Notes: a model not told the origin generated them from the letters alone. Positions 52,180 through 61,821 are shown, counted from the stretch's first letter. The stretch is 64,000 nucleotides of DNA from Flectobacillus major DSM 103 (GCF_000427405.1 NZ_ATXY01000004.1:1-64000), one strand, 5' to 3'. A program made the numbers and translations.

Positions 52180-52623
52180 TTAATTAGTGACAGTTAGCAT
52201 ATTGCCTGATATACTTACCTTAAATACCTTGATGCCAGCTCGTCCATTACTGTTTTGGCCAACTCCAGCTTTATTGAATACTGCTCCATGTGCTGTACAG
52301 TAAAATTGATTATTGGTGAACATAATCTCTTTTCTTCCTTCATGGCTACAGGTTTGGGTTACGGCTACGTACTCGGTGGTACTTACTCGGGCTAGTACTA
52401 CATTGTTTTGGCGAATATACCCACCCACGGTTTTTAATGGCGATGCAGCCGACGATGTTAGGTCGATACTCAACAATTCGCCTGTGGCATCGGGCGTAAT
52501 AGCACTTTCATTTTGGCAAGAGCTCAATGATGCTCCTGTACAATAAACCGCTAATAAAGCAGCACCTTTGATTCCTAAATTTTTTAGGAATTCATTGCGT
52601 TTAATTTTTTCAGAATGATTCAT
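52180..52623 (-). CDS. Rieske [2Fe-2S] protein
   Basis: 147 residues from ATG at 52623. N-terminal twin part with RNEFLKNLGIKGAALLAVYCTG is a membrane anchor or lipoprotein/Tat-like signal (LSSCQNES, candidate Cys). The Rieske cluster ligands are visible in CSHEG (Cys-x-His) and CTAHG (Cys-x-x-His), separated by 16 residues. Small soluble Rieske domains carry electrons in the periplasm. It lies in the middle of the redox operon after the barrel-type protein of the sigma pair, 74 bases before the DUF5777 gene. Confidence 0.9.
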   Translation of the reverse strand: MNHSEKIKRNEFLKNLGIKGAALLAVYCTGASLSSCQNESAITPDATGELLSIDLTSSAASPLKTVGGYIRQNNVVLARVSTTEYVAVTQTCSHEGRKEIMFTNNQFYCTAHGAVFNKAGVGQNSNGRAGIKVFKVSISGNMLTVTN

Positions 52624-52704
52624 CTTGTAATAGTGATTGGGGGTATGATATTTTATATACAAGATGAAATCATGCTAAAAGGGTTGGGTGTACCCAAAAA
52701 AAAA

Positions 52705-54078
52705 TTAAAAATGCCATTTCAATCCTACCTTTAGGCCAAGGTTATGGACATAGGATTGTAGAGGTAAATCCCTTACAAAGCTATTGATAGTTTTGTTGTA
52801 ATAAGGCTCTAACCACACAGAGGTATGATGTGATAAATCCATTTCGGCACCTATACCTAGGTTATAACTCCAAAACGATTGTGTATTACTAAACGAACCT
52901 AGTGTTGCATAAAAATCATGCCCGTCGGGTTCATAGATTTCTACTTGTAGTGCTTGTCGATACGGCATATTATAACTCAAACCCCCTATGCCGTATAGAG
53001 CAAGGTACTTTTGGTTACGATTTGTTTTTTTTAACTTCAACTGAAACACATTGTATTTGAGCGAAATAGGTATTTTAATAAAACTTACTTTATGTTCATC
53101 TTCCGACTCCAACGAAATCGTATTACCAATAGCTGGTATTGTTGTCATTTCTTCGTTTGGAATAGTAGCTACTCCAAAAACAGTTTTGTATAAATAGTTT
53201 ACTTGACCATTGACAAGTTCGGCCTGAATCGGAAATTTTCGAATAGCACTTGCAAACTGAATACTGCTCCATTCTATACCAGTGCTAATGCTCAGCCTTG
53301 AATTGAGGTCGAAACTAGCCCTGAGTCCATAAGAGCTAGCTTTTTCTATCGTTTCGTTACCATAATTAAATGCTTCTGGCTCAGACCTGTACACGGTGAG
53401 GTCGCCCCATTCTGGGGAATAGAAGGCCGATATAGCCAAACGATTAATAAAAGGCGTTTTGCTAGACTGAGGCTTGGTAGCTGATACTGCTGCCACAGAA
53501 GTTTTTGGTATACCCATACTAGGTAGCCCAAAATGACTATTAAAGGGTATGTATGGATTACCTTCTTTGGCCGTAAGAATTTCCTCTTGAGATTCTACAG
53601 CAGTGCTAAGAGGGGGATTGGGGTCAGTTACTATATTTTTGGTATCTGAAGTAGAGTTTTTATCATTTGTTAAAGCGTTAAGGTTACGATTACCGATATT
53701 ATGATTTTCAATTAGGTTCTTGGGTACATTTTCGGGTGTTGTATGATTGTTTAGGTAAACATACTTTACGACATTACGACGAATCAATATGGTATCGTGT
53801 TGAATAGCTTGGCTATGTTGCCGAGTATAATCTATTGCTTTAGGCGAGACATCGGCCGTTTTTTTGAGAAATAACAGATACATTGCCCCTCCCAATAAAA
53901 TTGTAACAAGGCTAGCATAAATACCCAGCCATTGGGTATATTTTTTGTACCGCAAAAGTTGCGTTTGTATGGCTAGTAGTCTGAGGTTTTCCCAAATTCC
54001 AGATGGAGGTGGTATGGAAATTCCGTCAATGGCAGACCTAAAAACCTTTCCTATTTCGTTTGATTCTTGATTGCTCAT
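52705..54078 (-). CDS. Membrane-anchored protein with C-terminal beta-barrel, partner of the ECF sigma factor
   Basis: 457 residues. A cytoplasmic N-terminal segment (1-47: IGKVFRSAIDGISIPPPSGIWENLRL), one membrane helix (about 48-70), a long low-complexity linker (75-205), and a C-terminal part (about 205-457) of beta strands with the outer-membrane PF13568-like pattern (SRLSISTGIEWSSIQFAS, WSYNLGIGAEMDLSHHTSVWLEPYYNKTIN). The gene starts 5 bases after the sigma gene, as anti-sigma factors do, so it may be an unusual anti-sigma factor that connects to the outer membrane. A plain FecR or zinc-finger anti-sigma is not seen. Confidence 0.75.
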   Translation of the reverse strand: MSNQESNEIGKVFRSAIDGISIPPPSGIWENLRLLAIQTQLLRYKKYTQWLGIYASLVTILLGGAMYLLFLKKTADVSPKAIDYTRQHSQAIQHDTILIRRNVVKYVYLNNHTTPENVPKNLIENHNIGNRNLNALTNDKNSTSDTKNIVTDPNPPLSTAVESQEEILTAKEGNPYIPFNSHFGLPSMGIPKTSVAAVSATKPQSSKTPFINRLAISAFYSPEWGDLTVYRSEPEAFNYGNETIEKASSYGLRASFDLNSRLSISTGIEWSSIQFASAIRKFPIQAELVNGQVNYLYKTVFGVATIPNEEMTTIPAIGNTISLESEDEHKVSFIKIPISLKYNVFQLKLKKTNRNQKYLALYGIGGLSYNMPYRQALQVEIYEPDGHDFYATLGSFSNTQSFWSYNLGIGAEMDLSHHTSVWLEPYYNKTINSFVRDLPLQSYVHNLGLKVGLKWHF

Positions 54079-54083
54079 TGTAT

Positions 54084-54635
54084 TTATTTTTTAATATCGT
54101 ACATCATTTGTGAAACCCATTTTTGTAAAAGTTTTCTTGCATCAAATAAATTGGATTTGGAAGTTCCCTCAGAGATACCCAATTGACTAGCAATTTCGTG
54201 GTGTTTAAAACCCTCAAACTCATATAAGTTAAATATTAGACGATAAGTAGGAGGAAGCTTTTGTACCAACTCCAGCAATTCTTCTGCATGAATTCGGCTG
54301 AGGATTTCTTCTGCTGCCACAGGATGATGGCTGTCGTAGTCTGTAGGCAAATGGCCTAAACTTCGGTTATGGACATTCTTTCGGTAAAACTCTAAGGCTA
54401 CGTTTACGATAATTCGCCGAATCCAACCTTCCAAAGAGCCTTCACCTTTAAATTGATCCAGGTGCTGGAACACTCGCATAAACCCTTCTTGTAGCAAGTC
54501 TTTGGCTTCTTCAAAATTTGATGAATAACGAACACAAACAACCATCATTTTTGAAGCATATTGATGATAGAGTGTGCTGTAGGCTTGTTCATCTCCTCTT
54601 AAACAACGCTTTATAATTTCAGATTGAGTTTTCAA
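54084..54635 (-). CDS. ECF RNA polymerase sigma factor
   Basis: 183 residues. Region 2 is at about 12-85 (EQAYSTLYHQYASKMMVVCVRYSSNFEEAKDLLQEGFMRVFQHL, then GWIRRIIVNVALEFYRKN) and region 4 at about 120-175 (LPPTYRLIFNLYEFEGFKHHEIASQLGISEGTSKSNLFDARKLL), typical of Bacteroidota ECF sigma factors. It heads the operon with the membrane/barrel protein, Rieske, DUF5777, YceI and cytochrome c genes, and is likely to drive its own operon. No clear signal for the inducing stimulus. Confidence 0.94.
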   Translation of the reverse strand: MKTQSEIIKRCLRGDEQAYSTLYHQYASKMMVVCVRYSSNFEEAKDLLQEGFMRVFQHLDQFKGEGSLEGWIRRIIVNVALEFYRKNVHNRSLGHLPTDYDSHHPVAAEEILSRIHAEELLELVQKLPPTYRLIFNLYEFEGFKHHEIASQLGISEGTSKSNLFDARKLLQKWVSQMMYDIKK

Positions 54636-55216
54636 ATAAAGATGGTTTTTGTTTTATTATAAGCTAATTAAATGGCATTTTGGAGTAACTGATTGAAGGA
54701 ATCGTGCCGAATAATGTTTGGTGGCTAAATAACTGATGGTTGAAGTTAAAAATCCAAATCTATTTTGCAGGATTACTTGTCATTAAGATGAAAATGATAA
54801 AAAATAGTTGGGTGTGTGAATGCTTTTTTGTAAAAATAAATTAATGGATTGATTATTAGTGATTTAATAGTGGTTTTTTAGGGCTGTACTACTTTTTCTT
54901 GCCAGATGGCTAAGAATATTTTCTATTAAAAAGAAAAGATTAAAAGCGATATTTTGTAATATTGCCTATAGATTATGTAGATTTATAACAATCGACCAAT
55001 ACGCTTATCTATTAAAAACAGGCATTTTTTATGAATTTTATGAAAAACGGCTATTTGTCTGTTTGTTATTTTATTATAAAAGTGTATTTTTTTGTTTTTG
55101 TAGAAAAAACAGGTTGTTGAAATCAGCTTTATTATAGAAGTACTAAATAAAAATAGCTTGATCATTCGTATTATGAATACTGGGATAGTTTTGTAATTTC
55201 ACCAACTCCTTTCTCA
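54636..55216. other. AT-rich region without a recognisable gene
   Basis: About 580 bp between the ECF sigma operon promoter and the decayed sigma gene. It is rich in A/T runs and I see no ORF, RNA or repeat that stands out. It holds the operon promoter (minus strand) near 54640-54660, where a CATCTTTA sequence might be a -7 box. Confidence 0.6.
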
Positions 55217-55680
55217 ATGAAAAGCTACTTATCCCTAAAGATATAAATAAAACGACGTTACATACTGACCATGAACTTTATGCCCTGATACAGCAAGGCG
55301 ACTCTTTTGCTTTCGACGAAATTTATGAAAGATATTGGGCCAAGTTGTATGCTTATGCCTACAATAGGCTTCGAGAAAAAGAGGTTTGTGAAGAGATTAT
55401 TCAAGATGTATTTGTAGAATCGTACCACTACTCAGATCACCAGCTCGCTTTCGGGCTATCTTTATCAGGCTGTCAAGTTTCAGATGCTCAATTTTATCAA
55501 ATCTACTTGGGTACGGAGTAGCGATTTAGAGCATTTTCTTCATTTTAGAGAACAGCTATTTGACGATTCCAACAACGAACATATTGCAGTGAACGACCTA
55601 CGAGCCATGCTTGAAAAAAGTATGGCCGATTTGCCCGAAAAGTGCCAAGAAGTATTTCGTCTTAGCTGTATTCAGCGTTC
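55217..55680 (+). pseudogene. Decayed ECF sigma factor gene with at least two frameshifts
   Basis: Read in the correct frames, the DNA gives the start of an ECF sigma factor. From the ATG at 55217 the frame closes after nine codons; one more A in the A4 tract would give MKKLLIPKDINKTTLHTDHE, followed by GDSFAFDEIYERYWAKLY and EEIIQDVFVES (region 2). Around 55420-55440 the frame shifts again, after which LSGYLYQAVKFQML and STWVRSSDLEHF, then MADLPEKCQEVFRLS (start of region 4), follow. The rest of region 4 (HTH) is missing and joined to a TlpA-type sequence. It is clearly a remnant and not a functional sigma gene. Confidence 0.8.
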
Positions 55681-56287
55681 TATATGGTCAATTTGTTTGG
55701 CTACTGCACGTCCTAATTCATTGATAAGTGCTTTTATTATTTATAGCTATTTTACAAGGGCTGGTTCGGAAGAAAAAGCCAAAACCTATTATAACCTTCT
55801 AGCCAAAAATGCTCAAGCTACTTATTATGGAACGAATATTAAAGAATTTTTGGATAATTCGGCCAAAGTAGATGTTGGCAAAATGGCTCCTGCATTTAGT
55901 ATGGCCGACACAACAGGCAATGCCTTTACGTTGGCTTCACTAAAAGGTAAATACGTTTTGGTAGATTTTTGGGCAAGTTGGTGCGGGCCTTGTAGAAAAG
56001 AAAATCCTAATGTAGTAAAAGCATATAATGAATACCGTGATAAAAACTTTGAAATAGTGGGCGTGTCATTGGACGATAAAAAAAGTAATTGGGTAAAGGC
56101 TATCAATGCCGACAAACTTACTTGGGTACATGTTTCGGACTTAAAAGGATGGCAAAATGAAGCTGCCAAAATGTATGCTGTAAGTGCTGTTCCGATGAAC
56201 TTTTTGTTGGATAAAAATGGTAAAATCATTGCCAAAAACCTCAGAAGTGAAGAGTTACATAAAAAATTAGCAGAATTGATCCATTAA
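55484..56287 (+). pseudogene. Chimeric ORF: sigma-factor remnant joined to the C-terminal part of a TlpA-family oxidoreductase
   Basis: An open frame of 267 codons from ATG at 55484. Residues 1-65 are the in-frame sigma factor piece (NFIKSTWVRSSDLEHF to CQEVFRLS). From about residue 77 (PNSLISAFIIYSYFTRAG) to the end it is a TlpA/thioredoxin-like protein with ASWCGPCRKENP, the CxxC site, and AVPMNFLLDKNGKI. The TlpA part lacks its signal peptide and N-terminal DUF4369-like domain, so it would stay in the cytoplasm. A deletion that joined two genes is the simplest explanation. Whether the product is expressed is unknown. Confidence 0.7.
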
Positions 56288-56330
56288 TAGGCTTTTCAAG
56301 CTATCGTTGGTTTCAATAGTACCCCTAATA

Positions 56331-56364
56331 AAAAAGCTACGACTGTATAACAGCGTAGCTTTTT
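56331..56364. terminator. Bidirectional terminator between the chimeric ORF and GH127 gene
   Basis: A perfect 11-bp stem (AAAAAGCTACG at 56331-56341 with CGTAGCTTTTT at 56354-56364) with A and T runs on the two sides, so it can work for both convergent transcripts. Confidence 0.82.
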
Positions 56365-56385
56365 TACATTCATCATCATTCAATT

Positions 56386-58794
56386 TTACTTAACTGTCCA
56401 TTCATGAACGCCCGAAGCATTGTCTGCTGGGAGTTTCACTTCCATTTTAAGGGCTTTAGTATTGATTGGTTCAAACACAATAGTATTGAATTGGTCTTTG
56501 CTAGCGGCGGTTTGCGAAATCACTTTTACAGGAATCCACTGGCCATCTTTTTGATAGAAAAGCTGATACGAAACAGGAATTCTACAACCACCCCAAGGGC
56601 TATCGTCGAGCCAATAAATACTAGAGTTTGAAACGGTATATTCTTTATCAAAATCGTATTGAATATATTCGGTTGTATTTTTTTTAGGCCACCAATGTAA
56701 AAAGTTACCACTTTTATCATTAGAATCCTGTACATCAAACTGGTCGTTGAGAGCCTTCAACATCAGAACATTAGTAACCGACCCCGATACTTTACTTTTA
56801 GTAGCAATTGTTGGAGCAGCCTTAGGTCGAGCTGCCGAAGCCTCGTAAGGAATCCAAACTTCCATTTCGGCCGAACCTCTATTAGCCCAAGCATAGTACG
56901 GAATAGCTTTTACTTCTTGCTGAGTTTGAATAAGCTGATCAGAATCTAGTTGGCGTTTGGTGGATGAGCCTTTCATACTCAAGGTTATTACGCCATTCAG
57001 TATATCGGGCTGATAATTAGCTGTTACTGGAGCATTTTTGTCAACAACAATATTCATCACCGAGGCATCCTGATTATCATGACCTTCCAAGCAATACACA
57101 ATAGGGCCACGTTGCAACGCAAACCTTGATTTATCGGCCTTTACGCTGTCTTTGGCTATTATTTTTCTTACGTTCATCGGCAAATCAAGCGTGATTTTAT
57201 CGCCCTTATTCCAAGTACGATTAATTACGGCATAACCCTTTTCTATTGTATAAACCAATGGCTTTCCATTCAGTACAATACTAACTGGAGAACTAGGGGC
57301 ATCGTCTTGGTATAAGTCGCCAGCAATAGGCTGATTAATAGCCCAACCCGGTATACGAATATGTAGGGTAAAAGGTTTTTTCTTGTTGGGGCTTAGGGTT
57401 ATTTCATTTTTGCCATCCCAAGGATAATTAGTTTGTTGCGAAATTTGTAAGGCAGTATTAGGCAACAGAATACTGGCATTACCTCCTACAAAAAGGTTTA
57501 TATACAAATCATTTTGGTTTTGGGCATATACATAACCTGGCACAGAAGGCAAAAAGCGAGTCATATTTGAAACACAACAGGCACAATCCCACCAAGCTCG
57601 GCGTTGGTGCTGCCCTAAAGAGGCCAGAGGATTGGGGTAAAAAAACTTATCGCCGCTCAAGGATATACCCGAAAGTAACCCATTGTAAAGAGTTCTTTCC
57701 AAAACATCAATATATTTGGCATCGCCATGTAACAAAAACATTCTATTGTTCCAGTATACATTGGCAATAGCAGCACACGTTTCGGCATAAGCACTCATAT
57801 TGGGCAAATCAAAATTATCCCCAAAAGCCTCGCCATTGCCAGTAGCCCCAATACCACCTGTGATATAGATTTTTTTGTCGACGACATCGTGCCAAATGTC
57901 ATCAATAGCTGCTAAATATTGCTTATCGCCCGTCAACGCCGCTACATCGGCCATACTGGTGTACATGTAAGTCGCACGTACGGCATGGCCAACGGCGGTG
58001 TGTTGGTCAACAACCTTCTTGTGCGACTGACTGTACTCTTGGTTCATGTGCCCCTCTAGCCCACGTAAATCCAAGAAGAATTTAGCCAAATCGAGATACG
58101 CTTTTTTGCCTGTAACCCGATAAAGTTTGGTTAAGCCTGTTTCTACAATCTGATGTCCTGGAAAACGCTCTTCTTTGCCCCAGCCAAATGTTTTTACCAA
58201 TAAATCAGCATTTTTAGTAGCAATATTCAAAAAATTCTTTTTACCTGTAGCCTGATAGTGGGCTACAGCAGCCTCAAACAAATGCCCCGAATTATAAAGC
58301 TCATGGCTCAAATCTTCTTCTTTTTCCCAGCGTTTTGTACCAATCCATTCGTGTGGCTTTTTTAACTTCATAGTTCTGAAAGTGTACAAATAACCGTCGG
58401 GTTCTTGTGCCGAGCCAATGGCTGTGATCAGGGTATCTAGGTATTTCTCAAGAGCAGGGTCTTTCTTGGTTTGTAAGCTATACGATGCCCCTTCTATAAC
58501 TTTGTATAAATCGGTATCATCAAAGGTAAAAGACGTACTTTTATCGGCAGGCAATAGTCCTGCTGCCTTTTTAAAATTATCAATACGTCCTGTAATCTTA
58601 CACTGATTCAGGGTGTAAGGGATTGTTACATTGGCATTTATCTGCATTTTGGGGGTCCAAAAATTATCATGAAAATGCACCTGTGTAAAAGCTACAGGCT
58701 GAATCGGGTAGTCTTTGTGCTGCCCTATTGCTACAAAAGCAAGTTGGGAAAAGCCATATACTAACGCAATTTTTTTACCTATCGAAAATAGCAT
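56386..58794 (-). CDS. GH127 beta-L-arabinofuranosidase
   Basis: 802 residues with a signal peptide (cleavage about residue 24, VAIGQ). The GH127 (alpha/alpha)6 barrel spans about 40-560: PYTLNQCKITGRIDNFKKAAG, HELYNSGHLFEAAVAHYQATGKKNFLNIA, DQHTAVGHAVRATYMYTSMADVAALTG, AYAETCAAIANVYWNNRM (Glu and zinc-ligand Cys), and RAWWDCACCVSNMTRFL with the paired Cys of the catalytic site. C-terminal beta-sandwich domains follow (about 570-800), the last resembling F5/8 type C. It releases L-arabinofuranose from plant or glycoprotein-derived glycans outside the inner membrane. It stands alone; no sugar transport genes are near it. Confidence 0.93.
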   Translation of the reverse strand: MLFSIGKKIALVYGFSQLAFVAIGQHKDYPIQPVAFTQVHFHDNFWTPKMQINANVTIPYTLNQCKITGRIDNFKKAAGLLPADKSTSFTFDDTDLYKVIEGASYSLQTKKDPALEKYLDTLITAIGSAQEPDGYLYTFRTMKLKKPHEWIGTKRWEKEEDLSHELYNSGHLFEAAVAHYQATGKKNFLNIATKNADLLVKTFGWGKEERFPGHQIVETGLTKLYRVTGKKAYLDLAKFFLDLRGLEGHMNQEYSQSHKKVVDQHTAVGHAVRATYMYTSMADVAALTGDKQYLAAIDDIWHDVVDKKIYITGGIGATGNGEAFGDNFDLPNMSAYAETCAAIANVYWNNRMFLLHGDAKYIDVLERTLYNGLLSGISLSGDKFFYPNPLASLGQHQRRAWWDCACCVSNMTRFLPSVPGYVYAQNQNDLYINLFVGGNASILLPNTALQISQQTNYPWDGKNEITLSPNKKKPFTLHIRIPGWAINQPIAGDLYQDDAPSSPVSIVLNGKPLVYTIEKGYAVINRTWNKGDKITLDLPMNVRKIIAKDSVKADKSRFALQRGPIVYCLEGHDNQDASVMNIVVDKNAPVTANYQPDILNGVITLSMKGSSTKRQLDSDQLIQTQQEVKAIPYYAWANRGSAEMEVWIPYEASAARPKAAPTIATKSKVSGSVTNVLMLKALNDQFDVQDSNDKSGNFLHWWPKKNTTEYIQYDFDKEYTVSNSSIYWLDDSPWGGCRIPVSYQLFYQKDGQWIPVKVISQTAASKDQFNTIVFEPINTKALKMEVKLPADNASGVHEWTVK

Positions 58795-58857
58795 ATTTTA
58801 AAGAAGTTAAAAGGTAAATAAAAGTATGTTGTGGAGCCTTGAAGCTTTTTTTATTCA

Positions 58858-60279
58858 CTAAAAATCTTGTTTTTTTCTAAGTAATAAATAATATACAGGA
58901 ATTCCCAATAGTACAATTCCTAGGCCAGGCCATGTAAATGAGGGTTTGTAAATTAGCAATAAAATACAAATACTAGAAGCTGCCAAGATATATAACAATG
59001 GCAAAAATGGATAGGCAAAAGCCTTGTAAGGACGTGGCAAATGTGGTTTGGTGATACGCAAACGAATAATACCCACAATGGTAAGTATATAAAAAATTAA
59101 TACCACAAATATCACATAATCAAGTAGTTGTCCGTATTTTCCACTTAGGCATAATACCGAAGCCCAAACGCATTGAATCCAAAGGGCTTTTTCTGGAACG
59201 GCATTTTTGTTGAGTTGTGCTACACTTTTGAAAAACAAACCATCCTTGGCCATTGTATAATACACCCTTGCCCCCGAAAGAATCAAGCCATTGTTACAGC
59301 CAAAGGTAGAAATCATCAGAAATAAGGCTACAATGTTAGTGCCTATATCTCCAAAAATATGCTGTGAAGCTAATACGCCTACACGGTCGTTTTCGGCAAA
59401 AGCTATTGCTGATAAATCCAATACCGATAGGTACATAATATTGGTAAAGAGGTAAATACTCGTAACAATCAAAGTGCCTAAAAATAAACTAAGACCGATA
59501 TTGCGTTGAGGGTTTTGGATTTCGCCTGCAATAAAAGTAACGTTATTCCAAGAATCGCTACTAAACAAACTGCCTACCATACTAGCGGCTATTGCCCCAA
59601 AAATGGCCATGCCTGTATAAGGTACAATACCCGTAGGTGTAAGTTGTTGAATACTAAAGCCCGTAAGCCAGTTTTGTTGCCAAATTTGGTGTTTTGCTCC
59701 CATTATAAAACCAAAAATAACCAAGCCAAACAAGGCCAAAAGTTTGGTTACTGTAAAAATGGATTGTACAAACTTACCATGTTGAACGCCACGTGTATTT
59801 ATATACGTTAGTAGAACAACTAGGCCTATCGACGTGATTTGAGCAGCCGATATTTGAAAGAAGGAGGTACTAAGAAGGATATTTTTTTCACTTAGTACAG
59901 GAAATAAATAGGCCGAAAATTTGCTAAAAGCTACACCCACGGCTGCAATTGAACCTGTTTGGATTACACCAAAGAAACTCCACCCATACAAAAAACCTAC
60001 CAACGGATTGAACGCTTCTTTGAGATAAATATACTGCCCACCCGCTTTGGGAAACATGCCACTTAATTCACCATAGCTAAGGGCTGCGGCTACAGTTAGT
60101 AACCCCGTAATCAGCCATATAACTAATAAACCACCAGCCGAGCCTACATTTCGGACGATGTCGGCACTTACTAAAAAGATACCTGAGCCAATCATCGAGC
60201 CTGCTACAATCATAGTAGCATCAAATAGCTTGAACGACCTTTTGAAGGTATTTTGTGAATCAATATCTGTTTCTGACAT
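58858..60279 (-). CDS. APC-family amino acid permease
   Basis: 473 residues with twelve predicted membrane helices. The first helix carries the substrate-binding glycine motif MIVAGSMIGSGIFLVSADIV, with the usual FLYGWSFFGVIQTGS and LSGARVYYTMAKDGLFFKSVAQLNKNAVPEKALWIQC motifs of the APC (amino acid/polyamine/organocation) superfamily, LAT/CAT-like branch. The gene lies with the hydroxyproline catabolic genes on the same strand, so it may import proline derivatives, which is inference. It is separated from the epimerase gene by 410 bases. Confidence 0.9.
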   Translation of the reverse strand: MSETDIDSQNTFKRSFKLFDATMIVAGSMIGSGIFLVSADIVRNVGSAGGLLVIWLITGLLTVAAALSYGELSGMFPKAGGQYIYLKEAFNPLVGFLYGWSFFGVIQTGSIAAVGVAFSKFSAYLFPVLSEKNILLSTSFFQISAAQITSIGLVVLLTYINTRGVQHGKFVQSIFTVTKLLALFGLVIFGFIMGAKHQIWQQNWLTGFSIQQLTPTGIVPYTGMAIFGAIAASMVGSLFSSDSWNNVTFIAGEIQNPQRNIGLSLFLGTLIVTSIYLFTNIMYLSVLDLSAIAFAENDRVGVLASQHIFGDIGTNIVALFLMISTFGCNNGLILSGARVYYTMAKDGLFFKSVAQLNKNAVPEKALWIQCVWASVLCLSGKYGQLLDYVIFVVLIFYILTIVGIIRLRITKPHLPRPYKAFAYPFLPLLYILAASSICILLLIYKPSFTWPGLGIVLLGIPVYYLLLRKKQDF

Positions 60280-60689
60280 AAGTGGGCTAGTTTGAGGGTT
60301 TGAATGTCTAGATAATCAAGAAGTAAATAGGCTATTAAAAGCAATACGTTGTTAATTTCCGACGCTAATTTTTTACCTAATGCCTTTATTTGCCTAAATA
60401 CTCCTGCATTGTTTTTTATTAATAGTGCAAAAAATACGATGGTGGTTAGTTAAATACAGATACTAAAGTTGTTTTAAATGCTTCGGCTTCGAGTATATAC
60501 TATTGTTTAGTAATTAAATGATAATCAGTGTTTTAATATCAAAGTCTTTTATATTTTTAATTTTATGCACTAATGTATATTGAATAAATAAAAAGGCGGT
60601 AGGTTGCCAGCAAATTAATCAAGCCAAAAATTAACCAAAATGGCCCTACTCACCTTTTCTATTAGTCAAAAAGAATGTTGTTTTTTTAC
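60280..60689. other. Intergenic region before the APC permease gene
   Basis: 410 bp. Near 60594-60656 there is an imperfect inverted repeat (AAGGCGGTAGG against CCTACTCACCTT) that may be a weak terminator of the epimerase gene. Otherwise AT-rich and without ORFs or repeats that I can support. Confidence 0.5.
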
Positions 60690-61691
60690 TTATAATACCT
60701 GAAAGCCATAAGCATAGGGGTCGTCGTTGGGGTCGATATTGATGGTATTATAGCCATAAATTCTAGCCCACCCCTCAATACTCGGTCGAATAGCTGGCGT
60801 ATCGCCCACTTTAGTTTCCTCTTCGATACGTCCTATAAATTTAGAGCCAATAATACTTTCATGGATAAACTCATCACCTTTCTTGAGTTTACCTTTGGCA
60901 TACCATTGTGCCATTCTGGCCGAAGTACCTGTACCACAAGGCGAGCGGTCGATAGCCTTGTCGCCATAAAATACAGCATTGCGGGCTGTAGAAGTAGAGT
61001 CTAGGACATCGCCTGTCCACAAAATATGCGAACAGCCTTTGATAGTATCGTTTTCGGGATGAACAAAACTATATTGTTCGTTGATTCTGTTTCTTAATAC
61101 TCTACTCCAACTAATTAGCTGGTCGGCGTTATAATGCTGTAACCCTTTGAAGTTTTCTTGTACATCAACAATAGCATAAAAATTACCTCCATACGAAACG
61201 TCTACCGTAAGCATACCCAAGTCAGGGCATTCAACGCTAAGGTTTTCGGCAGCCAAAAAAGAGGCTACATTGGTCAGCTTAACACTTTTCACCTTGGTTT
61301 GTTCTTGCACGTAATCAATTAATACCAAACCCGCAGGAGCTTCCATTCTGATTTTGCCAGCTGTTTTAGGAACAATCAAGCCTTCCTCTACTGCAATTGT
61401 AATTGTACCAATAGTACCGTGTCCGCACATAGGAAGGCAACCACTTGTTTCAATAAACAAAACTGCTACGTCGTTTTCGGGATTGTGTGGTGGGTACAAA
61501 ATACTACCGCTCATCATATCATGACCACGAGGCTCAAACATCAACCCTTTTCTTATCCAATCGTAATTTTGTAAGAAATATTGACGTTTTTCGCTCATGG
61601 TATTACCTATTAAGTTAGGGCCACCACCCGCCACCAATCTGACAGGATTTCCGCAAGTATGGGCATCTATACAAAAAAAAGTCTTTTTCAA
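60690..61691 (-). CDS. 4-hydroxyproline 2-epimerase (proline racemase family)
   Basis: 333 residues from TTG at 61691 (KKTFFCIDAHTCGNPVRLVAGGG, the usual start of the family; a GTG at 61718 would add 9 residues). Two catalytic Cys are present: the first in MCGHGTIG (about residue 88) and the second in SPCGTGTSARM (about residue 248). The Cys pair, rather than Cys/Thr, fits a racemase/epimerase and not a trans-3-hydroxyproline dehydratase. It converts trans-4-hydroxy-L-proline to cis-4-hydroxy-D-proline. It lies between the permease and the dehydrogenase genes. Confidence 0.92.
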   Translation of the reverse strand: MKKTFFCIDAHTCGNPVRLVAGGGPNLIGNTMSEKRQYFLQNYDWIRKGLMFEPRGHDMMSGSILYPPHNPENDVAVLFIETSGCLPMCGHGTIGTITIAVEEGLIVPKTAGKIRMEAPAGLVLIDYVQEQTKVKSVKLTNVASFLAAENLSVECPDLGMLTVDVSYGGNFYAIVDVQENFKGLQHYNADQLISWSRVLRNRINEQYSFVHPENDTIKGCSHILWTGDVLDSTSTARNAVFYGDKAIDRSPCGTGTSARMAQWYAKGKLKKGDEFIHESIIGSKFIGRIEEETKVGDTPAIRPSIEGWARIYGYNTINIDPNDDPYAYGFQVL

Positions 61692-61821
61692 ATGGATAGT
61701 ATTTATGTGCCATGGCACGTGATTAACTATAACAAACTAGGGTGAATTAGTGATTAACAACTAGGGCTGTACAAAAGTTTTTATCTTGTTCAAAAGAGTT
61801 ATTATTCATTGTTTTTTAACG

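Noticed and set aside
54983-55165. Minus-strand ORF of 60 codons in AT-rich DNA
   Set aside because: Low-complexity, Lys/Phe/Ile-rich translation without a promoter or a recognisable pattern; typical of chance ORFs in A/T runs.
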